DNA of 64,000 nt from CAVUDO01 sp963740255 (GCA_963740255.1 CAVUDO010000002.1:2232001-2296000); one strand, 5' to 3'; shown: positions 51,199 through 60,665, numbered from the stretch's first letter. Notes: a model not told the origin generated them from the letters alone. Numbers and translations are program-made.

Positions 51199-51879
51199 AT
51201 GCTCGGCAGGATCGCTCGCAGTACGACGGGGAAGTTCGCGCTTGTGGCGCTCGCGCTGGGCGGCATCGTGGCCGCGGCGCCCGGCGCGCTCGCCGGCAGC
51301 ACCTACACGGTGCGGACCGCCTCCATCCCCAGCACCAGCCAACAGCCGGGTCCCGAGCCGGGCGGCGGTGCCCGCATCACGAACAAGCCCTACGGCTACT
51401 ACCTCGGCCGCGCCACGGTCGGTTCGCGGTTCACTTCGATGGGCACGGTCAAGAACCACCGCTGGGGCCGGGCCCACAACACCGTCAACATGTGCGGCTG
51501 GGTGTACCTCGACGCGATCGAGGGCCACCTCGGCGAAGCCGACAACAGCTGTTCGTTCGACACGCTGCGCACGCTCGTCCACCGCCGGACGATCGGCCGC
51601 GACTTCAACTTTCCGCCGCACACGGGCAACAACGCTTCCCTGGTCACCGTGCTCAACCCGGAGTGCCCGTTCTTCCTGAACTACTTCTACGGCACGGACT
51701 TCCGCGACAACGGCGGACACTGGAACCACCCGGCCGGCCCGATCGGGACGTACATCGAGTACCGGTTCACCACCAACGACCAGCGGGCGTACGTGATGCG
51801 CCACCCGGTCTACGGCTGGGGCTTCGTACCGGCCGGCTGCACCACCCGCCCCGACAACCTCAACAACGAGGACGACTGA
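51199..51879 (+). CDS. Secreted hypothetical protein
   Basis: 226 residues from ATG 51199. Sec signal: basic GRIARSTTGK, hydrophobic FALVALALGGIVAAAPGALA with an ALA cleavage site near residue 32. The mature part has four cysteines (NMCGWVYLDAI, NSCSFDTL, PECPFFLNYF, AGCTTRP), probably two disulfides, and is rich in Tyr, Trp and Asn. No known domain. It may be a small exported structural or surface protein. Confidence 0.8.
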   Translation: MLGRIARSTTGKFALVALALGGIVAAAPGALAGSTYTVRTASIPSTSQQPGPEPGGGARITNKPYGYYLGRATVGSRFTSMGTVKNHRWGRAHNTVNMCGWVYLDAIEGHLGEADNSCSFDTLRTLVHRRTIGRDFNFPPHTGNNASLVTVLNPECPFFLNYFYGTDFRDNGGHWNHPAGPIGTYIEYRFTTNDQRAYVMRHPVYGWGFVPAGCTTRPDNLNNEDD

Positions 51880-51884
51880 CCGCG

Positions 51885-52802
51885 TCAGCTCCCGTCGTCG
51901 CCGCCGGAGCGGCCCTCGATCTCGGCCAGGAAGTCCTGCACCTGGGCGGCGATCTCCTCCCCGCTGGGCAACGGGCCCAGGCCGCCCACACCAGACCGGC
52001 CGGCCGATCCCGCGAACGCGTCGTACTGCCGTTCCAACGCGTGCACGATCGGCAGGTTCTCCTCGTTCCTGGCCACCTGGGCCGCGATCTCGGCGTCGGT
52101 GGTCTCGGCGGCCGCCCGCAGGGCCTCGGTGGCCAGCATCAGCCCGGTGGCACCCGACACCGCGTCCAGTAGCGCCACGGACGCCCGCGGGTAGGGCACC
52201 TGGGCGAGGTAGTGCGGCACGTGCGCGGCGAACCCCAGGGCGGGGTGGCCGGCCTGCCCGAGCCGCAGCTCCAACAGCCCGGCAACGTGGCCGGGGATCT
52301 GCACCGTGCCGACCCACGGCGAATGGCCGGTGATCAGCGCGGGGTCGGTGGCGTGTGCGGTGAGGCGGACCGGCCGGGTGTGCGGCACTGGGAACGGGAC
52401 CCCGCTCATGCTCGCCGCGAGCCTGACACCCAGCCGCTCGACCAGCCCGATCACGGCGGCGACGAACTGGTTCCACCGCAGGTCAGGCTCGGGGCCGGCG
52501 AGCAGCAGGAACCGGGTGCCGGTGGCGTCGGTGACCTCGCGCAGGACCAGCGGGTCGTCCTCCACCTCGGCGTACCGGTCCTCGGCGAAGGTCATCCGCG
52601 GCCGGCGGGACCGGTAGTCGACGAGTTCGTCCTGGTCGAACGTGGCGACGACGCGATGGTCGAGCGTGTCGAGCAGGTGCTCGACCGCGCCCTCGCTGGC
52701 CGATCCCGCGTCGAGGAAGCCGGTGAAGCTGTACAACAGCACCGGCCCGTCGAGCCGCGGCGGGTCGCCGTGGAGGGTGTAGAGGTCCTCCGGGATGGGC
52801 AC
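51885..52802 (-). CDS. PAC2 family protein (proteasome assembly chaperone-like)
   Basis: 305 residues from GTG 52802. PAC2 fold: LLYSFTGFLDAGSASEGAVE, DQDELVDYRSRRPRMTFAED, LLLAGPEPDLRWNQFVAAVI and GFAAHVPHYLAQVPYPRASV. In actinobacteria it occurs widely with proteasome systems, though no proteasome genes are visible here. The acidic Gly-rich tail (GRSGGDDGS) is typical. Confidence 0.88.
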   Translation of the reverse strand: MPIPEDLYTLHGDPPRLDGPVLLYSFTGFLDAGSASEGAVEHLLDTLDHRVVATFDQDELVDYRSRRPRMTFAEDRYAEVEDDPLVLREVTDATGTRFLLLAGPEPDLRWNQFVAAVIGLVERLGVRLAASMSGVPFPVPHTRPVRLTAHATDPALITGHSPWVGTVQIPGHVAGLLELRLGQAGHPALGFAAHVPHYLAQVPYPRASVALLDAVSGATGLMLATEALRAAAETTDAEIAAQVARNEENLPIVHALERQYDAFAGSAGRSGVGGLGPLPSGEEIAAQVQDFLAEIEGRSGGDDGS

Positions 52803-53016
52803 GTCGGTCCGTCCCTTCGTCGTGCCGGTGGGGCGCTCGCCCCTATCCTGCCCCCTCGGGGCGACAGGCGAACCTCCGTGACGCCCCGGGTGCGGCGGAA
52901 CGCCGCCCGCGCGGCGGTGCCAACCGCGCGGCGGGTTCGCCGCCGCGGCTGGGAATACCTGGCGAAGGTCCTCCCCCTGGCCGAACCTGTTCGGACCGGG
53001 ACGCCGGGGACGGGCG

Positions 53017-53673
53017 TCAGGCCAGGCGTTCGTCGGGAAGGGTGCCGGTGACCAGGTAGACCACGGTGCCCGCGATGGACACGGCGTGATCGGCGAAACG
53101 CTCGTAGTAGCGGCCGAGCAGCACCGCGTCGATCGCCGCCTCCACGCCGTGCGGCCACCCTTCGAGCAACTCACCGAACAGCGCGCGACGCAGACCGTCC
53201 ATCGCGTCGTCGTCCACGTCCAGCCGCGCGGCGTCCTCGGCGTCGTTCGCGGCCAGCACCGCACCGGCACCGGCCGCCATCCGCCCGGCCACCTCAGCCA
53301 TCCGACCGAACAGTGGCAGCAGCTCGTCCGGCACCGCGCAGACCGGGTGCCGCCGGGCGGCGATCTTCGCCACGTGGTGGGCCAGGGATCCCATCCGGTC
53401 GATGTCGCCGCCGATCCTGATGGCCGACACCAGCCCCCGCAGGTCGCCGGCCACCGGCTGCTGCAGGGCCAGCAGCTCGTAGGTCTGATCCTCCACCGCG
53501 CGCCGTGCCGCGTCGAGGCGCGTGTCCAACGCGGCCACCTCCCGGGCGGCCTCCAGATTGGAGCCCAGCAGCGCGACCGTGGCGCGCCCCATCGCCGTCG
53601 CCGCGGTGCCGGTCATGTCCACGAGCGCGCCGCGGACCGCGGCCACCTGGCTGTGGAAATCCTGCCGAGCCAC
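53017..53673 (-). CDS. PhoU-like phosphate regulator (second copy)
   Basis: 218 residues from GTG 53673 with GGAGG upstream. Two PhoU repeats with ELLALQQPVAGDLRGLVSAI, DRMGSLAHHVAKIAARRHPV and YYERFADHAVSIAGTVVYL, all metal-site residues kept. It lies last in the pst operon, separate from phoU at 37.3 kb. Having two PhoU proteins is common in actinobacteria; each may serve a different step of transport or signalling. Confidence 0.93.
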   Translation of the reverse strand: MARQDFHSQVAAVRGALVDMTGTAATAMGRATVALLGSNLEAAREVAALDTRLDAARRAVEDQTYELLALQQPVAGDLRGLVSAIRIGGDIDRMGSLAHHVAKIAARRHPVCAVPDELLPLFGRMAEVAGRMAAGAGAVLAANDAEDAARLDVDDDAMDGLRRALFGELLEGWPHGVEAAIDAVLLGRYYERFADHAVSIAGTVVYLVTGTLPDERLA

Positions 53674-53713
53674 GACGAACCTCCGTTGTCGAAGAAACTG
53701 CCGCCACGGCCGC

Positions 53714-54792
53714 TCAGCCGATGGCGGCCACCGCGGACCGAACCTTGTCCAGCAGCGCGGTCGGGAGCTTGGAGTAGCCGACGGAGGCCACGGCGGCCTG
53801 CCCCTCGTCGCTCGAGGGTAGGTGAGTAAGGACTTCACCAGCCTGTGCTGGTCGACCGGAAGCCCCTTCTCGCACGTGATCTCGTAGGTGACCAGCACGG
53901 CGGGGTAGACCCCGCGCCGCTTGAGGCCGTAGTCGAGCTTCAATGTCAGGTTGCGGCCGTCGGAGACCTGCTCGGCCGCTTCGATCGCGTTGCCGACGCT
54001 GTCGTCGGAGATGTCCACCGCGCCGCGACCCGTGTCGACCGCCGCCAGCTTCAGGTCGTTCTTCATGGCGTCCGGGGCATCGACGTAGCTGATGGCGCCG
54101 TCCGTGCCTTTCACCTCGGCCACCGCGGCGGCGGAGTCCGTCGCGCCCTTGCCGACCGCGCCGTTCCACGTCTTGCCGGTGCCGAGCTTCCAGGTCCCCG
54201 GGGTCTGCGCCGCGAGGAATCTGGTGAAGTTGTCCGTGGTGCCGGACGGCCTGGACCGGTAGACGACGGTGATCGCGGTCGCGGGAAGGACGGCGCCGCG
54301 GTTGGCCGCGGCGAGCTCCGAGTCGTTCCACCTGGTGATCTGGCCCTGGAAGATTCTGGCGATCACCGCGGGCGTCAGCGTCAGCTTGGGCAGCCCGTTC
54401 AGGTTGAACGTGATGCCGACGGCGGTGGCGACCATCGGGAGGTGGATCGCCCTGCCTCCCTTGCAGCGAGCGTCCGCCTGGCCCTGTTCGTCCTTCTTGA
54501 GGGCGGAGTCGGAGCCGGCGAGCGAGGTCTTGCCGGCCAGGAAGTCGGCGATGCCGGCCCCTGAGCCATTCGCGGTGTACTCGACCGTCGCATCGCACCG
54601 GGCTCCGTAGGCGGCCGTCCAGGTCGTCATCGCCGTCCCCTGCGCCGACGAACCCGATGCCAGCAGACGGCCGCTGGCGCACGCCTGCGCGGAGTCCGCG
54701 CCTGTCCCGTCGGGGTTCGGGCCACACGCCGCCAGCGCGAGCAGGCAGGTCAGGACCAGACTGGTGAGGGTGCCAGGCCGGTGGAACGTCAC
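53714..54792 (-). CDS. Second PstS-like phosphate-binding lipoprotein; frameshifted near the end
   Basis: From GTG 54792 (GGAGG upstream): lipoprotein signal LTSLVLTCLLALAACGPNPD, then phosphate-site loops SGSSAQGTAMTTW and NGSGAGIADFL, VVYRSRPSGTTDNF and LTYEIT-type strands. After KSLLTYP (about 53,815) the frame fails: the expected end, SSDEGQAAVASVGYSKLPTA then LLDKVRSAVAAIG, is in another frame and stops at 53714. The span of 1,079 bases is one short of a multiple of three. Pseudogene or sequencing error; domain otherwise intact. Confidence 0.82.
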
Positions 54793-54823
54793 GTTGCGGG
54801 CCTCCGAGGGTGTTTCGGTGTCC

Positions 54824-55714
54824 TCAGCCGAAGCGGCCGGTGATGTAGTCCTCCGTCCGCTTGTCGGCGGGGTTGGTGAAGATCCGGCTCGTCTGGTCGA
54901 ACTCCACCAACCGTCCATGTCGGACACTCTTGTCGTCGACCTCCGCGGTGAAGAAGGCTGTGCGGTCCGACACCCGGGCGGCCTGCTGCATGTTGTGGGT
55001 GACGATGATAATGGTGTAGTTCCGCGCCAGGTCGTGCATGAGGTCCTCGATCCGGGCGGTGGCGATCGGGTCGAGGGCCGAGCACGGCTCGTCCATCAGG
55101 ATCACCTCGGGCCGCACCGCGATGGTACGGGCGATGCACAGCCGCTGCTGCTGGCCGCCGGAGAGCGCCAGCGCGCTCTGCTTGAGCTTGTCCTTCACCT
55201 CGTCCCACAGGGCCGCGTCGCGCAGCGCCTGCTCGACCAGGTCGTCCATGCTCGCGGGCTTCATGCCGGTCACCCGCGGGCCGTAGGCGACGTTGTCGTA
55301 GATGGACTTGGGGAACGGGTTGGGCTTCTGGAAGACCATGCCGATCCGGCGGCGCACCTCGATCGGGTCGACCTCGGAGGCGTAGAGATCCTGGTCGCGG
55401 TAGGTGATCTTCCCGCTCATCCGGGCGGTGGGCACCAGGTCGTTCATGCGGTTGAAGCACCGCAGCACGGTGCTCTTGCCGCATCCGGACGGCCCGATCA
55501 TCGCCGTGATCTCATGCTCGCCGATCTGCAGGTTCACCCCGCGGACGGCCTCGTAGTCGCCGTAGAACACGCTGACGTCGGTCACGTCGATGACCGAGTC
55601 GATCGTGGCCGAGATCTCGCGGCGGGCGGGGGTGTCGGGCTGCACCTCGAACTGCCGGATCTCGGGACGTTCCTGCGCGGCGGCCGGGTCGATGTTCACG
55701 GGAGTGTGGGGCAT
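54824..55714 (-). CDS. pstB: Phosphate ABC transporter ATP-binding protein
   Basis: 296 residues from ATG 55714 (an in-frame GTG three codons earlier is possible). MIGPSGCGKSTVLRCFNRMN (Walker A), MVFQKPNPFPKSIYDNV, ALSGGQQQRLCIARTIA, ILMDEPCSALDPIATARIE and VTHNMQQAARVSD. An extra 45-residue N-terminal stretch (NIDPAAAQERPEIRQFEVQP...) precedes the core. Energises phosphate import. Confidence 0.96.
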   Translation of the reverse strand: MPHTPVNIDPAAAQERPEIRQFEVQPDTPARREISATIDSVIDVTDVSVFYGDYEAVRGVNLQIGEHEITAMIGPSGCGKSTVLRCFNRMNDLVPTARMSGKITYRDQDLYASEVDPIEVRRRIGMVFQKPNPFPKSIYDNVAYGPRVTGMKPASMDDLVEQALRDAALWDEVKDKLKQSALALSGGQQQRLCIARTIAVRPEVILMDEPCSALDPIATARIEDLMHDLARNYTIIIVTHNMQQAARVSDRTAFFTAEVDDKSVRHGRLVEFDQTSRIFTNPADKRTEDYITGRFG

Positions 55715-55775
55715 CTCTTCCACCTGAGGTCTCCAGGAGCGCGTGCGCACTCGCGGTCGGGGTCGGTGCGGGGCG

Positions 55776-56690
55776 CTAGCGTTTCTGTTGGAAGCGGTTG
55801 CGAATGACGATAGCCAACGAGTTCATCACCAGGACGATGCCGAGCAACAGGACGATCGCCGCGGCGGCGAGCGACTGGAACTCCTCCTGCGGCTGCCCGA
55901 TCAGGTTGTAGATCTGGATCGGCATGGTCGTGTAGCTGGAGTCCAGCCCGTCGGGGTTGAACCGGATGAACGTGACCGCGCCGAGCAGGATCAGCGGAGC
56001 GGCTTCGCCGATCGCCCGGGAGAGCGCCAGGATCGACCCGGTGGCGATGCCCGGGACGGCCGCCGGGAGCACCTGCCGGTAGGTGGTCTGCCAGCGCGTG
56101 GCGCCCAGCGCGTACGAGCCCTGCCGGATCGAACCCGGTACTGCCCGGATCGCCTCCCGCGACGCGATGATGACCACCGGCAGCACCAGCAGTGCCAACG
56201 TGAGGCCCGCCGTGATCACCGAGAACCCCAGGCCGAAGAACCGGGCGATGATGCCCAGACCCAGGATGCCGAAGACGATCGACGGGACGCCCGCGAGGTT
56301 CTGGATGTTCAGCTCCAGGAAGCGGTTGTACCACCGGGTCTGGTCGGCGTACTCCTCCAGGTAGATGGCGCCGAAGATGCCCACCGGCAGGCAGATCGCC
56401 GCCGTCGTGCCGATCACCCAGACCGTGCCGGTGATCGCCGACTGCACACCGGCGGTGTCGATCCGCGAGATGCGGCCGGTCGGCATCTGGGTCCACAGCC
56501 GCGAGTCCAGCCGCGACCAGCCCTTGACGACCACGAAGACGAAGACCCCGACGAGGAACGCGAAAGCGAGCAGCAGGCAGGCCTGCAACGCCATCTTGAA
56601 CGCGACCTCGCCGACCTGGACCCCCTGCCGGCGCAGGTTGAACGGCGGCGGCGCGGCGGCCGGCCGTTCGGTCGTGGCCGTGGCTGTCAT
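55776..56690 (-). CDS. pstA: Phosphate ABC transporter permease
   Basis: 304 residues from ATG 56690. Six membrane helices, with LLLAFAFLVGVFVFVVVKGW first, and the EAA loop region QGSYALGATRWQTTYRQVLP, where the ATPase docks. Overlaps pstC by four bases (ATGA). Confidence 0.95.
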   Translation of the reverse strand: MTATATTERPAAAPPPFNLRRQGVQVGEVAFKMALQACLLLAFAFLVGVFVFVVVKGWSRLDSRLWTQMPTGRISRIDTAGVQSAITGTVWVIGTTAAICLPVGIFGAIYLEEYADQTRWYNRFLELNIQNLAGVPSIVFGILGLGIIARFFGLGFSVITAGLTLALLVLPVVIIASREAIRAVPGSIRQGSYALGATRWQTTYRQVLPAAVPGIATGSILALSRAIGEAAPLILLGAVTFIRFNPDGLDSSYTTMPIQIYNLIGQPQEEFQSLAAAAIVLLLGIVLVMNSLAIVIRNRFQQKR

Positions 56691-57649
56691 TCGTAGACCT
56701 CCCGAAACCGCCGGACCAGCCGGATGCTGAAGAAGTTCATCGCGAAGGTGACGACGAACAGCAGGGCGCCGACCGCGAAGATCGTGTCGTAGTCGAGTGT
56801 CCCGACCGGGACGTCCCCGGAGCCGGCCTGCGCGATGTAGGCCGTCATCGTCTCCATCGCGCGGATCGGGTTGAACCGCACCTGGTCGGAGATGAGGCCG
56901 CCGGCGATCGTGACGATCATCGTCTCGCCGATCGCCCGGGAGATGCCCAGCACGATCGCGGCGACGATGCCGGAGAGCGCCGCCGGGAACACCACCCGGG
57001 TCGACACCTTCATTCGCGACGAGGCCAGGGCGAACGCGCCCTGCCGCAGGCTGTCGGGCACGGCCGACATGGCGTCCTCGGAAAGGCTCGCGATCGTCGG
57101 GACGATCATGAAACCCATCGCGATGCCGGCCACCAGGACGTTCTGGAAGTCGGGCTTGTCGTCGGACGGCCAGACCGCACGGAGGAACGGGTTGAGCATC
57201 TGCAACGCGATGAAGCCGTAGACCACGGTCGGCACGCCGGCGAGCAGTTCCAGGATCGGCTTGAGCAGCCGCCGCACCCGGTCGTTCGCGTACTCGCTGA
57301 GGTAGGTGGCCGAGCCCAGGCCCAGTGGGATGGCGATGATCAGCGCGATCAGCGTCACCTCGATGGTGGCCACCAGCAGCGGCAGCACCCCGTAGTTCTT
57401 GTCGTCGAACAGCGGCGTCCAGGACGTGCCGGTCAGGAACTCGACGACGCTGACCTTGCTGAAGAAGTCGATGGTGGGGCCGACCAGCGCGAACACGATG
57501 CCCGCCGTGGTCAGGATCGAGACCAGCGCCGCGACGACGAGCCCGGCCTCGATCGTCTTCTCCCCGATCCGGAGCCGGCCCCGCCGCAGGGAGCCTGGTG
57601 CGCTCCCTGCGGCGGGCAGGTCCCGACCGGTCTTGGTCGGAGGGGTCAC
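56687..57649 (-). CDS. pstC: Phosphate ABC transporter permease
   Basis: 320 residues from GTG 57649. Six helices; WTPLFDDKNYGVLPLLVATI, SEYANDRVRRLLKPILELLA, GVPTVVYGFIALQ and the EAA loop RQGAFALASSRMKVSTRVVF are PstC marks. Pairs with PstA in the membrane. Lies 47 bases after pstS. Confidence 0.96.
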   Translation of the reverse strand: MTPPTKTGRDLPAAGSAPGSLRRGRLRIGEKTIEAGLVVAALVSILTTAGIVFALVGPTIDFFSKVSVVEFLTGTSWTPLFDDKNYGVLPLLVATIEVTLIALIIAIPLGLGSATYLSEYANDRVRRLLKPILELLAGVPTVVYGFIALQMLNPFLRAVWPSDDKPDFQNVLVAGIAMGFMIVPTIASLSEDAMSAVPDSLRQGAFALASSRMKVSTRVVFPAALSGIVAAIVLGISRAIGETMIVTIAGGLISDQVRFNPIRAMETMTAYIAQAGSGDVPVGTLDYDTIFAVGALLFVVTFAMNFFSIRLVRRFREVYE

Positions 57650-57696
57650 GCGGAGGACCTCACAGTCTCCTCGAGCTGGAACGACCGGTCAGGGCC

Positions 57697-58650
57697 TTAC
57701 TTGAGCTTCGCGACCTCGCCGGCCAGCGTGGTCTTCTGCTCGGGAGTCAGCGGCACGTACTTCGCTTCCTTGACCACCGCGTCGATGTTCTTCACGTAGT
57801 AGTCGACGAAGGCCTTGACCTCGGGACGCGCGTAGGCCTTCTTGGCGACGTAGATGAAGAGCGGCCGGGAGAGCGGCTTGTAGGAGCCGTCCTGCGCGGT
57901 CGCCACGCTCGGCTCGACGCACTTGCCGTCGCCCGAGTCGATCTTCACGGCCTTGAGCTTGCTGGCGTTCTCCTCGAAGTAGGTGTACCCGAAGTAGCCG
58001 AGCGCGTTCTTGTCGCCCGAGACACCCTGGACGAGCACGTTGTCGTTCTCGCTCGCGGTGTAGTCGGTGCGGCTGGCCTTCTCCTTGCCGTTGATCTCCT
58101 TGGTGAAGTAGTCGAAGGTGCCCGAGTCGGTGCCCGCGCCGAACAGCTTGATCGGCTCGGCCGGGAACTTCGCGTCGACCTGGTTCCACATCTTCACCGT
58201 GGACTTCGGCTCCCACATCTTCTTCAGCTGGGCCACCGTGAGGCAGTCGACGAAGGAGTTGTCCTTGCTGACGACCACGGTCAGCGCGTCGTTGGCGACG
58301 ATCAGCTCGCTGTACTCGATGCCCTTGGCCTTGCAGGCGGCCGTCTCCTCGTCCTTGATCTCACGGGACGCGTTGGAGATGTCGGTCTCGCCGTTGCAGA
58401 ACTTCTCGAAGCCGCCGCCGGTACCCGACGTGCCGACCGAGACCTTGACCTTGGGCTGCTCCTCGCCGAAGAGCTCCGAGGCGGCGGTGGACAGCGGGGC
58501 GACGGTGCTGGAGCCGTCGACCTTGACGCTTCCGGACAGTTCCTTCGCGTCGGTGCTGGTCGCGTCGGTGCCGCCGCAAGCCGCGGTGAAGGCGAGGGCG
58601 AGCACGGCGGCACCGGCCATGATGTGGCGCCGCGGCAGAGTGCGGTTCAC
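57697..58650 (-). CDS. pstS: Phosphate-binding lipoprotein
   Basis: 317 residues from GTG 58650 (GAGAGG upstream). Lipobox: AVLALAFTAACGG with C26. Phosphate ligands are in VDGSSTVAPLS, SGTGGGFEKFCNGETDISNA and GAGTDSGTFDYFTKEI. It captures phosphate at the outer face for PstCA. A Pho box lies 99 bases upstream, so strong phosphate-starvation induction is expected. Confidence 0.96.
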   Translation of the reverse strand: MNRTLPRRHIMAGAAVLALAFTAACGGTDATSTDAKELSGSVKVDGSSTVAPLSTAASELFGEEQPKVKVSVGTSGTGGGFEKFCNGETDISNASREIKDEETAACKAKGIEYSELIVANDALTVVVSKDNSFVDCLTVAQLKKMWEPKSTVKMWNQVDAKFPAEPIKLFGAGTDSGTFDYFTKEINGKEKASRTDYTASENDNVLVQGVSGDKNALGYFGYTYFEENASKLKAVKIDSGDGKCVEPSVATAQDGSYKPLSRPLFIYVAKKAYARPEVKAFVDYYVKNIDAVVKEAKYVPLTPEQKTTLAGEVAKLK

Positions 58651-58748
58651 GCTGTGGACCTCTCGATTGTGGCCAGGGGACGGCCAGCTGACGGGATGGG
58701 TGACGGGAGCCACGCTAGGTAGCCAAGGTGTCCTCCCCACCCGGGCAA

Positions 58749-58766
58749 GGTGAATCGGCGGTGAAC
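58749..58766 (-). promoter_or_regulatory. Pho box upstream of pstS
   Basis: GGTGAATCGGCGGTGAAC on the plus strand, that is GTTCACC-GCCG-ATTCACC on the coding strand: two direct repeat units exactly 11 bases apart, the spacing of the actinobacterial PhoP/RegX3 box. It sits in the 280-base gap 58651-58930, which holds no gene. Confidence 0.8.
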
Positions 58767-58930
58767 ACCGCTCGCCCTTCGCCGGCCCGCCAGATGTGCG
58801 TCCGGCAACGGGAAGATGAACGAGGCAACGCCGGGCGGTCACGAAGCAATCTCGGCGCTGTGGCGCGACCACGTTGCGTAGTTGGTGCTGGCGGCGCTCA
58901 CCTGAGCCTGGACGGCGGGCGGCCAGGCGG

Positions 58931-59908
58931 TCAGGCGCGGAGGAAGGCGACGTCGGTCGACCAGTGCACGAAACCGAGGCGCTCGTACAGCGCCACGGCC
59001 CGCTGGTTGGATTCGTCGACGTAGAGCATCGCCTGGCTCAGGCCGCGGCCGCGCAGGTGGCGTAGCCCCGCCAAGGTGAGCGCCGCGCCGAGCCGCATCC
59101 CGTGAGCCGCCGGGTCGACACCGAGCACGTACACCTCGCCGATCGGCGCGTGCGCGTGCGCCTCGGCCGCACCATGGTCGTGCCCGTGTCCGCCGTCCGG
59201 CCGAGCGGCGGCCGGCGCGGCGCCGTGCACCTTGGTCCAGTGGAAGCCGACCAACGTGCCGCCGTCGCGCTCGGCCAGCAGGAAGCCGGCCGGGTCGAAC
59301 CACGGCTCGGCCTCGCGGATCTCCAGGTCGCGCCGGGTCCAGCGGCCCTGGTCGGGGTGGTCGGCGAAGGCCCGGTTGTTCACCCGCACCCAGGCTTCCT
59401 CGTCCCGGCCCACCTCGAACGGGCGCAGCTGCACGTCGTCGGGCAGCTCCGGGGCGGGCACGGGCGCATAGAGCGAGCGGCGCAGTTGGAGCAGGACGCG
59501 GGAGCGCCGGAACCCCAGCGCCTTCGCCAGCGGTGCCGCCGCGTCGTGCTCCCCGTGGGCCCAGAGCCGCAGCCGGCCGTCCGGCGACGCGGCCACCGCG
59601 GCCTCGGCCAGGGCGCGTCCGAGCCCGTGCCGGCGGTGCGCCGGGTGCACGGCCAGCTCGGCGCTGGCGCCCTCCACGGCATCGGCCACGTCGAGGTGCC
59701 CGTATCCGGCCAGCGTGCCGTCCACGTTCGCCAGCAGGTGCTGGGCGCCGGTGTCCCCGCCGTGCCGCAGGTGCAGTACGACGTGCTCGGAGAGCGGGTA
59801 CGTGCCGTCGACGTCCCCGACGGCGTCCATCAGCCGCATCACCGCACGGACCTGATCCGGGGTCAGGTGCGGGACCGTCTCGATCGCGCCAGCCGCCAGC
59901 GGGGTCAC
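58931..59908 (-). CDS. mshD: Mycothiol synthase with histidine-rich insertion
   Basis: 325 residues from GTG 59908; a GTG further up would add 14 residues. Acetylates Cys-GlcN-Ins with acetyl-CoA, the last step of mycothiol synthesis. Tandem GNAT lobes: VHPAHRRHGLGRALAEAAVA and VLGVDPAAHGMRLGAALTLA with YVDESNQRAVALYERLGFVH. An unusual loop at about 239-255 (GGHGHDHGAAEAHAHAP) holds six histidines and could bind metal. No ribosome site is visible, so the message may be leaderless. Confidence 0.93.
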   Translation of the reverse strand: MTPLAAGAIETVPHLTPDQVRAVMRLMDAVGDVDGTYPLSEHVVLHLRHGGDTGAQHLLANVDGTLAGYGHLDVADAVEGASAELAVHPAHRRHGLGRALAEAAVAASPDGRLRLWAHGEHDAAAPLAKALGFRRSRVLLQLRRSLYAPVPAPELPDDVQLRPFEVGRDEEAWVRVNNRAFADHPDQGRWTRRDLEIREAEPWFDPAGFLLAERDGGTLVGFHWTKVHGAAPAAARPDGGHGHDHGAAEAHAHAPIGEVYVLGVDPAAHGMRLGAALTLAGLRHLRGRGLSQAMLYVDESNQRAVALYERLGFVHWSTDVAFLRA

Positions 59909-59954
59909 GTGCGCGACGCTACCGGGCGCCGCCGCCGCGGGAGCCCGCAACGCG

Positions 59955-60665
59955 TCAGAGCTGGGCGAGGGTGAGTTCGGATTCGGGCAGCGGACGGGCC
60001 GGCGGCGTGACGAACTTGTAGCCCACCTGGCGGACCGTACCGATCAGGGACTCGTACTCGATGCCGAGCTTGGCCCGCAGCCGCCGCACGTGCACGTCGA
60101 CCGTGCGGGTGCCGCCGAAGTAGTCGTACCCCCACACCTCGCGGAGCAGCTGGTCGCGGGTGAACACCCGGCCGGGGTGCTGGGCCAGGAACCGGAGCAG
60201 CTCGAACTCCTTGTACGTCAGGTCGAGCACCCGGCCCTTGACCCGGGACGAGTACGTCTGCGGGTCGATCACCAGGTCGCCGGCACGCACCACGCCCGGC
60301 TCGTCCTCGTCGTTCTCGGCACCGACCCGGCCGGTGGCCAGCCTCAGCCGGGCCTCGATCTCGGCCGGACCGGCGGTGGTGAGGAAGACGTCGTCCACGC
60401 CCCACTCGGCGTTCAGGGCGACCAGGCCCCCCTCGGTGAGCACCGCGAACAGCGGCACGGTCAGTCCGGTGGTGCGCAGCAGCCGGCAGCACGACCGGGC
60501 GCCGGCGAGGTCGGACCGGGCGTCCACCAGCACCACGTCCGGGCTGGGGCCGCCGAGCAGCGCCTCGAGGTCGCGCGGGGCGAGCCGCACGGTGTGGGCG
60601 AGGAGGTCGAGAGAGGGCAGGACCGCAGAGTTCGCGCTGCCGGCTGTCATCAGCAGGATGTCCAC
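59955..60665 (-). CDS. glnR: GlnR-type orphan response regulator
   Basis: 236 residues from GTG 60665. Atypical OmpR-family receiver (DVVLVDARSDLAGARSCCRL, WGVDDVFLTTAGPAEIEARL) lacking the normal Lys/Thr switch pattern, followed by a winged helix (VLDLTYKEFELLRFLAQHPG, TVDVHVRRLRAKLG, GTVRQVGYKFV). GlnR governs nitrogen assimilation in actinomycetes and works as a dimer without phosphorylation. It lies upstream of mshD, 46 bases away, as in streptomycete genomes where the two are linked. Confidence 0.9.
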   Translation of the reverse strand: MDILLMTAGSANSAVLPSLDLLAHTVRLAPRDLEALLGGPSPDVVLVDARSDLAGARSCCRLLRTTGLTVPLFAVLTEGGLVALNAEWGVDDVFLTTAGPAEIEARLRLATGRVGAENDEDEPGVVRAGDLVIDPQTYSSRVKGRVLDLTYKEFELLRFLAQHPGRVFTRDQLLREVWGYDYFGGTRTVDVHVRRLRAKLGIEYESLIGTVRQVGYKFVTPPARPLPESELTLAQL

